Assembly (NCBI GenBank): GCA_018649725.1
Contig: JABIHH010000083.1
Coordinates: 62,001-126,000, forward strand
DNA length: 64,000 bases
Origin: Rhodospirillaceae bacterium
GTDB lineage: Bacteria; Pseudomonadota; Alphaproteobacteria; Rhodospirillales; UBA2165
Direction of reading: 5' to 3'
The translations under genes were made by a program, and so were the position numbers. Positions 25,740 through 33,491 of this stretch are shown here, one piece after another. Within the stretch, counting starts at the first letter, position 1. Every line of letters starts with the position of its first letter. The notes beneath the pieces were generated by a model. It saw only the letters and a list, made by a program, of their open reading frames with translations. It was not told the DNA's origin and ran no database searches.

Positions 25740-26963
25740 TTAACTTACTGACTCAACCCAGTTTTTACCTTCGATGATTTCTTTCACCCGGCGCATGAAA
25801 GCCCCTGAGTAAGAGCCATCAATAGCGCGGTGGTCGAAGCTTTGGGCCAGGATACCAACCGGGCGGATGGCGATCATATCTTCACCGTCTTGCTCGACGA
25901 CCAATGGCCGCTTGGTGATGCCGTCTGTCGAGAGGATCGCCACTTGCGGCTGATTGATGATTGGCGCTGTGATCAGCGTGCCAAAAGATCCATTGTTGGT
26001 GATTGTGTAAGTCGCATTAGCAAACTCATCTGGTGTCAATTCATCAGCGCGGGCGCGTTTGGCCAGATCGTTGGTCGCGCGGGCAATTTCAGTAACGGCC
26101 TTGAGATCAGCATCCCGGATAACCGGCGCAACCAAACCTTCGAAATTTAAATCAATCGCCATCGCCAGATTAACCCGGTCAAACACAACCAAATGATCTT
26201 TCTCAATATGAGCATTAATGTGCGGGAATTCCTTGATTGCCGAGCAAACGGCTTTAGCAATGAACGGCAAATAGGTCAGTGAATAACCTTCGCGAGCTTT
26301 CCAGTCAGGGCCGATCTTGGCGCGCGCTTTATTGACGGCTGAGAAATCAACTTCAACAGCTTGCAGAACATGCGGGCTCGTCGATTTGGACCGCACCATG
26401 TGTTCAGCAGTCATTTTGCGGCGATAGCTGAACGGCACAACCGTGATGCCTTCACCAGAAACAGCACCCGGTGCCTCGGCGGGAAATGGCGCCGTTGGTG
26501 CCGCATTTGGCGCTTTGAGATAAGCCAGTACATCGCCTCGCTTGATACGGCCGTCTCTGCCAGTACCGACAATATCGGTGTGGGCGAGATTGTTCTCAGC
26601 CAGAAGCTTGCGCACCACGGGCGAGAGTTTCATCGAGCGATCGCGTGTTGGACGCTCTTTAAGAGGTGCCGTCGAAATTGCGGCAGGCTGTGATGCCTCG
26701 GGTTTTGGAGCGGCCGGTTGGGCGGCTTCCCCCTCACCTTGAATGACGGCAAGCTTCGTGCCGACAGCGACGGTATCGCCTTCGGCAACCAGGATTTCCG
26801 TCAACACACCATCGGCCAAGGCCGGAACTTCCATTTCGACTTTATCGGTGCCGATCTCAAACAAGACATCGCTCGATGAGACCGTATCGCCGACTTTTTT
26901 GTGCCAAACCGTCAGCGTGCCTTCAGCGACCGTCTCACCCATTTGCGGCATGATGACATCCAT
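25740..26963 (-). CDS. 2-oxo-acid dehydrogenase E2, operon 2
   Basis: A 407-residue E2 with one lipoyl domain (Lys in IGTDKVEMEV, about residue 42), a Pro/Ala-rich linker, a peripheral-subunit-binding domain (MKLSPVVRKLLAENN) and the acyltransferase domain ending in SFDHRAIDGSYSG, where both catalytic His and Asp are present. It overlaps the E1beta stop by one base. Unlike E2 of operon 1 it keeps the canonical active site. No E3 gene accompanies it. Confidence 0.9.
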   Translation of the reverse strand: MDVIMPQMGETVAEGTLTVWHKKVGDTVSSSDVLFEIGTDKVEMEVPALADGVLTEILVAEGDTVAVGTKLAVIQGEGEAAQPAAPKPEASQPAAISTAPLKERPTRDRSMKLSPVVRKLLAENNLAHTDIVGTGRDGRIKRGDVLAYLKAPNAAPTAPFPAEAPGAVSGEGITVVPFSYRRKMTAEHMVRSKSTSPHVLQAVEVDFSAVNKARAKIGPDWKAREGYSLTYLPFIAKAVCSAIKEFPHINAHIEKDHLVVFDRVNLAMAIDLNFEGLVAPVIRDADLKAVTEIARATNDLAKRARADELTPDEFANATYTITNNGSFGTLITAPIINQPQVAILSTDGITKRPLVVEQDGEDMIAIRPVGILAQSFDHRAIDGSYSGAFMRRVKEIIEGKNWVESVS

Positions 26964-27940
26964 TAATCGACCTCCCGCCGGACGGATTCAAAGATGCGAT
27001 CAACGGAAGGAATCATCTCGTCCTCCAACTCATCAGCAGAAGACAGCGGAATATGCGGCGTCGTAATACGCACGACTGGCATATCGAGATCATAGAAACA
27101 TTCTTCGGCAATGATCGAGGCGATCTCCGCGCCCCAGCCACACAGCCTTGGATTTTCCTCGACGGTAACCACGCGGGCGGTCTTTTTTACTTCCGCCAAA
27201 ATGGTCTGAGTATCAAGCGGCACGAGACTTCTGATATCAACAACGCTTGCCGAAATACCGGCCTCAGCTTGCAGGCGCTCGGCGGCTTCAATGGCACGTG
27301 GCACCATTAAGCCCAACGCCAAGATTGTGACGTCATCGCCTTCGCGAACGACCTTGGCCTTGCCCAATTCGTCAACATGTTCACCGTCCGGTACCTCGCC
27401 CTTGGTGGCATAAAGCGATTTTTGTTCAAAAAACAGGACCGGATCCGGATCACGGATCGCCGCCGCCAAGAGCCCCTTAACATCGGCTGGTGTCGAAGGA
27501 GCAACAACTTTAATGCCGGGGATCATCATCGCCCAGTTTTCAACTGCTTGCGAATGCTGCGCCCCAAAGCGCGCGCCGCCTCCATTGGCTGTTCGGATAA
27601 CCAGCGGCACTTCAACCTGACCGCCGGTCATATAGCGGGATTTTGCAATCTGGTTGGTGACAATATCCCAGCAAACCGCCAAAAAATCTGAGAACATAAT
27701 CTCAGCAATCGGCCGGAGTCCGGTCATCGCCGCACCCATGGCAGCGCCTAGGATGGCTTGCTCTGAGATCGGTGTATCGCGAACCCGCAAATCACCAAAC
27801 TCTTCCCATAAGCCCACTGTCGCTTTAAACACACCGCCGGCTTTAGCAATATCTTCGCCCAAAAAAACCACGCGTTCATCCCGGCGCATTTCCTGGGCGA
27901 TCGCCTCAATAACAGCTTCCCGATATGTTAGTTCCGCCAT
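26963..27940 (-). CDS. 2-oxo-acid dehydrogenase E1 beta, operon 2 (acetoin dehydrogenase-like)
   Basis: A 325-residue beta subunit. GEDIAKAGGVFKATVGL, DTPISEQAILGAAMG and the GARFGAQHSQAVENW loop resemble pyruvate/acetoin dehydrogenase E1 beta (AcoB). It overlaps E1alpha by 13 bases and E2 by one base, so all three are tightly coupled. Presumed under LacI control from operator 2. Confidence 0.88.
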   Translation of the reverse strand: MAELTYREAVIEAIAQEMRRDERVVFLGEDIAKAGGVFKATVGLWEEFGDLRVRDTPISEQAILGAAMGAAMTGLRPIAEIMFSDFLAVCWDIVTNQIAKSRYMTGGQVEVPLVIRTANGGGARFGAQHSQAVENWAMMIPGIKVVAPSTPADVKGLLAAAIRDPDPVLFFEQKSLYATKGEVPDGEHVDELGKAKVVREGDDVTILALGLMVPRAIEAAERLQAEAGISASVVDIRSLVPLDTQTILAEVKKTARVVTVEENPRLCGWGAEIASIIAEECFYDLDMPVVRITTPHIPLSSADELEDEMIPSVDRIFESVRREVD

Positions 27941-28980
27941 GATGAACCTCCATCAGCCCAAACATCTGTATAGGCATATTCCATAGGGGGTGTGGGTGAA
28001 GCCTTGGCTTCTTCGGTTGCCTCATCAACCGCCTGCAAGACAGCGTCTTCAATGCCGCTGACAACGTCTTCTTTGACGCCGAAATCCAGCAGACGCTGAC
28101 GATACATCGGGATCGGATCTTTCTTGAGCCACTCTTCGAGCTCACCTTCCGGGCGATAGGTTCCGGGGTCTGCTCGGGAATGACCCGAGTGGCGATAGGT
28201 TTTTGCTTCAATCAAAGACGGCCCGCCGCCAGAGCGCGCTTTATCAAAGGCTTCTGTTGCGACCCTAAAGACGGCATCGGCGTCGTTACCATCGACAATA
28301 ATGGAGGGCAGACCATAGGCCCCTGCCCGATCGGCTGCCGGATGTTCCACGGCTGTCACTTCACTGATCGGAGTATATTCCATATAAAGATTGTTTTCAC
28401 AGACATAAACCACCGGCAAATTCCAGATGACGGCGAAATTTAAGGCTTCGTGGAACGCACCGATATTGGTCGTGCCATCGCCAAAGAAGCAGGCGGCAAT
28501 CTGGCCCGTATTGTTGTATTGCGCCTGCCAGGCTGCTCCGGCAGCGATCGGCAGATGCGCGCCGATAATGGCGTAAGAGCCCATGGCGCCTTTCGAGACA
28601 TCGGTCAAATGCATCGAGCCGCCTTTGCCTTTCAGCATGCCGCATTCTTTGCCCATGAGTTCACCGATCATGCCGGTCATCGACGTACCCCGCACCAGCG
28701 TATGGGCGTGTCCGCGATAGGTACAGAAGGTATAATCATCAGGCCGCATCGCTGCGCCAAATCCAGCAGAAATCGCTTCTTGGCCAAGCGCCAAATGGCT
28801 CGTGCCTTTAATCAGATTTTGAAAAAACAAATCATGCAGACGCTGCTCGACATGACGTACTTCAAGCTGGAGCTGCCACATCCTAAGGCGATTTTCTTCA
28901 CCAATATCATCATTAAGCCCCGCTCTATTTTTGGCTTTCGAAGCCGGGGCTTTTTTCTTTGCTGTCGCTTTTTTTGCCAA
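27928..28980 (-). CDS. 2-oxo-acid dehydrogenase E1 alpha, operon 2 (acetoin dehydrogenase-like)
   Basis: A 350-residue alpha subunit. The ThDP motif begins GDGTTNIGAFHEALN and ends in ENNLYMEY, and HSRADPGTYR forms the active-site loop, all typical of AcoA/pyruvate E1 alpha. The start is a TTG at 28980 with GGGAGA eight bases upstream; no ATG lies before the conserved core. The first 20 residues are rich in Lys and Ala, an unusual extension. First gene of the operon, 58 bases from LacI operator 2. Confidence 0.88.
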   Translation of the reverse strand: MAKKATAKKKAPASKAKNRAGLNDDIGEENRLRMWQLQLEVRHVEQRLHDLFFQNLIKGTSHLALGQEAISAGFGAAMRPDDYTFCTYRGHAHTLVRGTSMTGMIGELMGKECGMLKGKGGSMHLTDVSKGAMGSYAIIGAHLPIAAGAAWQAQYNNTGQIAACFFGDGTTNIGAFHEALNFAVIWNLPVVYVCENNLYMEYTPISEVTAVEHPAADRAGAYGLPSIIVDGNDADAVFRVATEAFDKARSGGGPSLIEAKTYRHSGHSRADPGTYRPEGELEEWLKKDPIPMYRQRLLDFGVKEDVVSGIEDAVLQAVDEATEEAKASPTPPMEYAYTDVWADGGSSWRN

Positions 28981-29037
28981 GAGATTATCTCCCTAAAAAT
29001 TTTGCTCTAATCGCCACTTGCCGTCTGACGATTTTTA

Positions 29038-29051
29038 TGCAATCGTTTGCA
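29038..29051. promoter_or_regulatory. LacI-family operator 2, TGCAATCGTTTGCA
   Basis: Exact reverse complement of operator 1, and with one flanking base each side it reads A-TGCAATCGTTTGCA-T. It lies 58 bases upstream of E1alpha of operon 2 and 213 bases upstream of the divergent M24 gene. The two copies together strongly support one LacI regulon. Confidence 0.82.
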
Positions 29052-29263
29052 TAGATTTCGAGGATATTTCCATAGACACGCATTTTTGTCAACTGGTGGG
29101 ACTTAAGAAGGCTGTAACTCAGCTCCAAATAAGACTAATATTTCACCAGATGAAATGGCTAAATAATTGAGTGGCATTAGGAATTGTTTTCACGTTTTAC
29201 ATTGTTTTCAGGGGCGTTATTCTCAGAAAACAAGCCATGAAGAATTAGATTAGGGAGAATACA

Positions 29264-30517
29264 ATGTTTTATACGCGACCACATTCAACGGCCACTTGGG
29301 GCACGATGGCGAAAGACTGGGAAGCTGGCGTCGATTACCGCAAACTCAATACCGAACGTACTGAGCGCGCCCGCCAAGCCATCACCGATGCTGGCCTGGC
29401 TGCCGTCATTTGTTTCAACTTTGATAATGTTCGCTATATCACTTCCACTCATCTCGGCGAATGGGGCCGCGATAAATTTGACCGTTATTGCCTACTTGGC
29501 CAGGAAGGCAGCCCCTTCCTCTGGGATCCGGCAGCACCAGCCAAGCGTAAAAGCGCTCCTTGGTTGGGTAATAATGTCGACGCACCGGTCTCCACCATGC
29601 AAGGCGCGCTCCCACCGCAGCTCGGCATCGAGAAAGTATTCGCCAAGCAGATCAAAGAAAAGTTGATCGATATGGGCATCGAAAAAGAGCCGATTGGCAT
29701 CGATGTCATGGAACTGCCCATGATGCGCGCGCTGGAAGCCGAAGGCATTGAATTAGTCGATGGTCAGCAGGCTTTGATGGATGCCCGCGAAATTAAAACC
29801 GATGAAGAAATTGAAATTCTGAAACAAGCTGCTGCCATGGTCGATGGTGTCTATCTCGATATCGCCAAGGCAATCCGGCCGGGTGCGCGGGAAAGCGACC
29901 TGGTCGCGATTGCCAATGATCAGCTTTATGCCATGGGATCTGAGCGCGTTGAATGTGTGAATTCTGTCGCCGGTCCTCGGGGTGCGCCTCATTCACATAC
30001 CTTCTCGGACCGGATGATCCAACCCGGCGACATGATTTTCTTGGATATCATGCACAGCCTCAATGGCTACCACACCTGCTATTACCGCACCTTCATTTGC
30101 GGCATTCCGAACGACGCGCAGAAAGAGGCTTATGAGCAATGTTCGCAATGGGTCAATGCGGCTTTGGAAGCCATTAAGCCCGGCGCGCTTTTGGATGATG
30201 TTTCAAGAGCTTGGCCAAAAGCCGAAGAGTTTGGCTATGCCAATGAAGACGAAGCTTTCTTGCTGCAATTTGGCCACGGTATTGGCCTCAGCCTTTGGGA
30301 ACGCCCAATTATATCTCGGCGCTACATGGAGCAAGGCACCAAGCTCAAAAAAGGCATGGTCTTTGCCGTTGAGTGCTGGAAAGGCGCTGCTGATGGATCA
30401 GGTGCCGCCCGCATCGAGGAAGAAGTCGTCGTTACCGAAGATGGCTGCGACATCATCACCAACTTCCCAAGCGATCATCTGATTTCCTGTGGCCTACCGG
30501 GCTGCGAGATTTATTAA
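29264..30517 (+). CDS. M24-fold protein (Xaa-Pro peptidase/creatinase/DddP superfamily) with an altered metal site
   Basis: A 417-residue pita-bread protein: creatinase-type N-terminal domain (residues 1-170) and M24 domain (180-417). Expected metal ligands Asp261, His338 (GHGIG), Glu370 and Glu386 are visible, but the second Asp (MetAP Asp108 position) is Cys272 (YHTCYYRTF). The M24 fold includes non-peptidases such as creatinase and the DMSP lyase DddP, and this change points away from ordinary aminopeptidase chemistry. Strong ribosome-binding site (TTAGGGAG) before ATG 29264. It is followed 20 bases later by a CobW metal-chaperone GTPase that may load its metal. Confidence 0.78.
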   Translation: MFYTRPHSTATWGTMAKDWEAGVDYRKLNTERTERARQAITDAGLAAVICFNFDNVRYITSTHLGEWGRDKFDRYCLLGQEGSPFLWDPAAPAKRKSAPWLGNNVDAPVSTMQGALPPQLGIEKVFAKQIKEKLIDMGIEKEPIGIDVMELPMMRALEAEGIELVDGQQALMDAREIKTDEEIEILKQAAAMVDGVYLDIAKAIRPGARESDLVAIANDQLYAMGSERVECVNSVAGPRGAPHSHTFSDRMIQPGDMIFLDIMHSLNGYHTCYYRTFICGIPNDAQKEAYEQCSQWVNAALEAIKPGALLDDVSRAWPKAEEFGYANEDEAFLLQFGHGIGLSLWERPIISRRYMEQGTKLKKGMVFAVECWKGAADGSGAARIEEEVVVTEDGCDIITNFPSDHLISCGLPGCEIY

Positions 30518-30537
30518 TCGCGTAAACGAGAGACGAC

Positions 30538-31662
30538 ATGGATAAGATCTGGGTCACCTTAATCACGGGATTCTTGGGCAGTGGTAAAACAACGCTGTTA
30601 AACAATCTGCTTGAGCATCCCGACATGGCGCAAGCTGCTGTCATCGTTAATGAGTTCGGCGAGATCGGACTCGATTATGATCTGGTTGAGCGGTCGGATG
30701 AGAACATTATCCAGCTTGCCAATGGCTGTCTTTGCTGTTCGGTCAAAGGCGATCTGATCGACACTTTCCGCGATCTCTATATTCAGCGTAATGCTGGCAC
30801 AATCCCACATTTTGACCGCGTGATTATCGAGACCACCGGCATCGCCGATCCTGCTCCCATTCTCCAGATCATTCTCACCAATCCGATGGTGTTCAATCAC
30901 TTTGCACTGGATGGCGTGGTGACCACGGTTGATACGGTCAATGGCATTTCGTCGCTGGACCGCTTCCCGGAATGCGTCAAACAAGCGGCTATTGCCGACC
31001 GGATTATTATTACCAAGGTCGATCTGGTCGAGAATGACAGCCAGATTAAAGAGCTAGAAACGCGCCTGCGGGTCTTAAACCCTGCCGCCTCGATCATTGC
31101 AACAACAACAGAAGATGCTGATCCATCCGATCTGTTTGGTACCGGGTTGTTTGATCCGACGACAAAGAATGTCGATTTCGAGTCTTGGCTTCAATCCGAT
31201 GCCTATGAGAACCAAGCCAGCACGGATCAAGCCGGCAGCATACTCGCCGAGCCCGATGAAGCCGCACTTGCCTATTATAAAGAACACGGGCACACACCGG
31301 ATGAAGCCACCCACGCCCATGACCCGAGCATCAAATCTTTTGTGATGGTGCGCGAAAATCCGATTGCGCTCAACACGCTCAGCATGTTCCTGGAAGGCCT
31401 CACCAATGAAGCCGGGCCGGATTTGCTGAGGGTTAAGGGCATCGTCCACGTCCATGAACGGCCAGACCAGCCCGCCGTTATTCAAGGCGCACAACAGATA
31501 TTTCATTCATTGGACTGGCTCGATAGCTGGCCAAGCGACGACAAACGCACGCGGATCGTCTTTATCACGCGTAATATCGATCAAGCTTACATCGAAGATA
31601 CCTATGATCTTATTGAACGCGTCGCCGAACGCACAGCGGCGGCTGCGGGTGGTGTGAGATAA
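30538..31662 (+). CDS. CobW/COG0523-family GTPase metallochaperone
   Basis: A 374-residue G3E GTPase. Walker A GFLGSGKT is at residues 11-18, the metal-binding Cys64-x-Cys66-Cys67 (CLCC) follows, and a guanine-specificity-like TKVDLVE is present. The C-terminal CobW domain has a His-containing segment (EHGHTPDEATHAHD) that may bind metal. COG0523 proteins deliver zinc, cobalt or other metals. Its position just after an M24 metalloprotein suggests that protein as client. No Zur-type site was identified. Confidence 0.88.
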   Translation: MDKIWVTLITGFLGSGKTTLLNNLLEHPDMAQAAVIVNEFGEIGLDYDLVERSDENIIQLANGCLCCSVKGDLIDTFRDLYIQRNAGTIPHFDRVIIETTGIADPAPILQIILTNPMVFNHFALDGVVTTVDTVNGISSLDRFPECVKQAAIADRIIITKVDLVENDSQIKELETRLRVLNPAASIIATTTEDADPSDLFGTGLFDPTTKNVDFESWLQSDAYENQASTDQAGSILAEPDEAALAYYKEHGHTPDEATHAHDPSIKSFVMVRENPIALNTLSMFLEGLTNEAGPDLLRVKGIVHVHERPDQPAVIQGAQQIFHSLDWLDSWPSDDKRTRIVFITRNIDQAYIEDTYDLIERVAERTAAAAGGVR

Positions 31663-31700
31663 GGAGAGAGCAGATATTGGGGAAGGTGCGTTTGCCAGCA

Positions 31701-31801
31701 CCCCCACCCCTCCCTCCCCCCTCAAGGGGGAGGGGGAAAGAAATTGAAGAGTTGCTACAATAATTCCCTCCCTCCTTGAGGGGGAGGGTTAGGGAGGGGG
31801 G
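31701..31801. repeat. GC-rich nested inverted repeat between genes
   Basis: Two arms, 31701-31736 and 31766-31801, made of C-rich then G-rich blocks; each arm is itself a small hairpin (CTCCCCCCTCAAGGGGGAG in the first, CTCCTTGAGGGGGAG in the second), and together they can pair as one large stem. It lies between CobW and YciI-like genes. Such CCCTCC/GGAGGG elements occur as dispersed intergenic repeats in alphaproteobacteria. It may stabilise or attenuate the transcript. Confidence 0.65.
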
Positions 31802-31839
31802 ATCCAATAAAACGCCCCAATGAGACAAGGAGACGACTT

Positions 31840-32130
31840 ATGCTATTTACGATTTTTTGCATCGATAAGCCGGGTCAAGCCGATAAGCGTGCTGCGGCGA
31901 TGCCGGGGCATGTTGAGTATTTAAGTGCCCAGACCGAGATTAAAAACATCATGTCCGGCCCTCTTATGGATGATGAGATGGAAAATGTTGTCGGCAGCCT
32001 CTACGTTTTAGACGCCCCCGACCGCTCAACAATCGAAGAATTCACCAAAGGCGACCCTTTAGTCGCTGCCGATATTTGGCAAAGCGTTGAAATTCGCGCC
32101 TTTAACAAGCGCGTCGATAACCGAGATTAA
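31840..32130 (+). CDS. YciI-like small protein
   Basis: A 96-residue ferredoxin-like-fold protein of the YCII family. Typical features are the N-terminal FTIFCIDKPG, the central His (PGHVEYL), MSGPLMDD and GDPLVAADIW. Some YciI proteins act as small hydrolases or dehalogenases (MmlI/EthD relatives); most are of unknown function. It lies between a GC-rich repeat and an SDR gene on the same strand, 56 bases apart. Probably a catabolic accessory enzyme. Confidence 0.75.
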   Translation: MLFTIFCIDKPGQADKRAAAMPGHVEYLSAQTEIKNIMSGPLMDDEMENVVGSLYVLDAPDRSTIEEFTKGDPLVAADIWQSVEIRAFNKRVDNRD

Positions 32131-32186
32131 ATTAGAAAATTAACTTACAGAAAAAGCCCTATTGGGTTCACTCAGGAGAAAATAAA

Positions 32187-32972
32187 ATGGATTTAGGACT
32201 TAAAGGAAAAAACGCCGCCATTACCGGCTCAAGCCAGGGTATTGGTTATGCGATCGCAAGCTCGCTGGCAGACGAAGGCTGCAATGTCGCCCTCTCAGCG
32301 CGGAACCAGGAACGCTTGGATCAAGCTGTTGCTGATATGGAAGCCAAAGGCGTCAAAGCCGTCGGCATCATTTGCGATCTTTCTACCGAAGCAGGCTGCG
32401 GTGAGTTCATCGAAAAAGCTGCTGCCGAGCTCGGCGGGCTGGATATCTTAGTCAACAATGTTGGCGGTATGATCCCTGGCACCATCGACAGCGTTGATGA
32501 CGCCCTTTGGGATACCATCCTCAACACCAATTTGATGTCCTTCGTGCACACCACCAAGCACGCCATACCGCACATCAAAAAATCCGGCGCGGGCCGTGTC
32601 TTGAACGTCTCCGGGGTAACTGGCAAACAATTGATGCCGGGTGCATTGACGACAACAATCCCGAACACAGCCATTCACGGCTTTGCTAAAATCATGGCAG
32701 CAGAGCTTGGACCAGACAACATCACCGTCAACACAATCTGCCCAGGCTTCACCAACACCGAAAGCTGGGGGCCTCGCGCCGACGGCATGGCTAAAATGAA
32801 AGGCATCACTGCCGACCAGGTCCGCGACGGCGTTTCCGGCATGACCCTATTGGGCCGCTGGGCTGAGCCCCAGGAAATTGGCGATGCCGCTGCCTGGATG
32901 GTTTCTGGAAAAAACAGCTACCAGACCGGCACCGTTGTTGAAGTCTGCGGCGGCTATACGAAATACATCTAA
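32187..32972 (+). CDS. SDR-fold protein lacking the catalytic Tyr-x3-Lys
   Basis: A 261-residue SDR with a good cofactor motif (TGSSQGIG), NNVGG, and C-terminal TGTVVEVCGGYTKYI. The segment after the catalytic Ser (NVSGVTG) reads PGALTTTIPNTAIHGFAK; at the positions of Tyr and Lys stand Thr and Asn. The usual proton relay is therefore missing, although the NAD(P)-binding half is intact. It could be a non-canonical reductase using other residues, a lyase-like SDR, or a regulatory dinucleotide sensor. A strong terminator follows. Confidence 0.8.
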   Translation: MDLGLKGKNAAITGSSQGIGYAIASSLADEGCNVALSARNQERLDQAVADMEAKGVKAVGIICDLSTEAGCGEFIEKAAAELGGLDILVNNVGGMIPGTIDSVDDALWDTILNTNLMSFVHTTKHAIPHIKKSGAGRVLNVSGVTGKQLMPGALTTTIPNTAIHGFAKIMAAELGPDNITVNTICPGFTNTESWGPRADGMAKMKGITADQVRDGVSGMTLLGRWAEPQEIGDAAAWMVSGKNSYQTGTVVEVCGGYTKYI

Positions 32973-32993
32973 GCCGCTCTTTGCAAAAAATAT

Positions 32994-33026
32994 AAAAAGG
33001 CCTGATCAATTTCAGGCCTTTTTTTT
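32994..33026 (+). terminator. Rho-independent terminator after the SDR
   Basis: Stem AGGCCTGA/TCAGGCCT around TCAATT, preceded by an A run and followed by eight T residues. It lies 26 bases after the stop at 32972 and ends the 29264-32972 run. The A run would also allow termination from the other side. Confidence 0.92.
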
Positions 33027-33170
33027 GCGTTAAAGGCTAAGGTCGCCCTTCTCTACCCAATACCCTGACCAGAGAAGGAACCAAAGCCATCCCACTAAAA
33101 TGGTATGAGCTTTCGCTGAACCAACCTACGGAAAACAATCCATTTTTCTATAGAAGAGGGTTCTATCTAT

Positions 33171-33485
33171 GTGTTATTAGAGGGAGGTATCTCCAACGGG
33201 CATGTTGAGCATTGCCAGGATATACAACTTTTAAATTTGAGTGGGGCAAGTCACATCCAAATAAAGTCGTTAAAACTTTTGTTCGTAGCAATTGGGGTAA
33301 GTTTTGCACTGACCAAATCAGCTCATGCTTATATTGACCCCGGAACGGGCTCACTCGCATTGCAGGCATTAGCGGCAATTGGCATCGGCGCTTTGTTTTA
33401 TATTCGATCAATTGGCCAAGCTTTTAAAAAATTATTTAAACGAAATCCGCTGGATGATATCAATCGCGACGTTAGAGGCGAATGA
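33171..33485 (+). CDS. Small membrane protein with AYIDPGTGS motif
   Basis: Up to 104 residues; the start is uncertain. GTG 33171 has a weak AAGAGGG upstream, and a TTG at 33237 would trim 22 residues. A hydrophobic signal-like segment ends in SAHA, followed by YIDPGTGSLALQALAAIG, a second hydrophobic helix and a basic tail (KKLFKRNP). Small proteins of this kind recur in alphaproteobacterial envelope and polysaccharide loci with no assigned function. It ends six bases before the methyltransferase gene. Confidence 0.65.
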   Translation: MLLEGGISNGHVEHCQDIQLLNLSGASHIQIKSLKLLFVAIGVSFALTKSAHAYIDPGTGSLALQALAAIGIGALFYIRSIGQAFKKLFKRNPLDDINRDVRGE

Positions 33486-33491
33486 GATTTA

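Noticed and set aside
28450-29010. 186-codon plus-strand frame
   Set aside because: Antisense to the E1 alpha gene of operon 2 and would run through its start region; no known motif.
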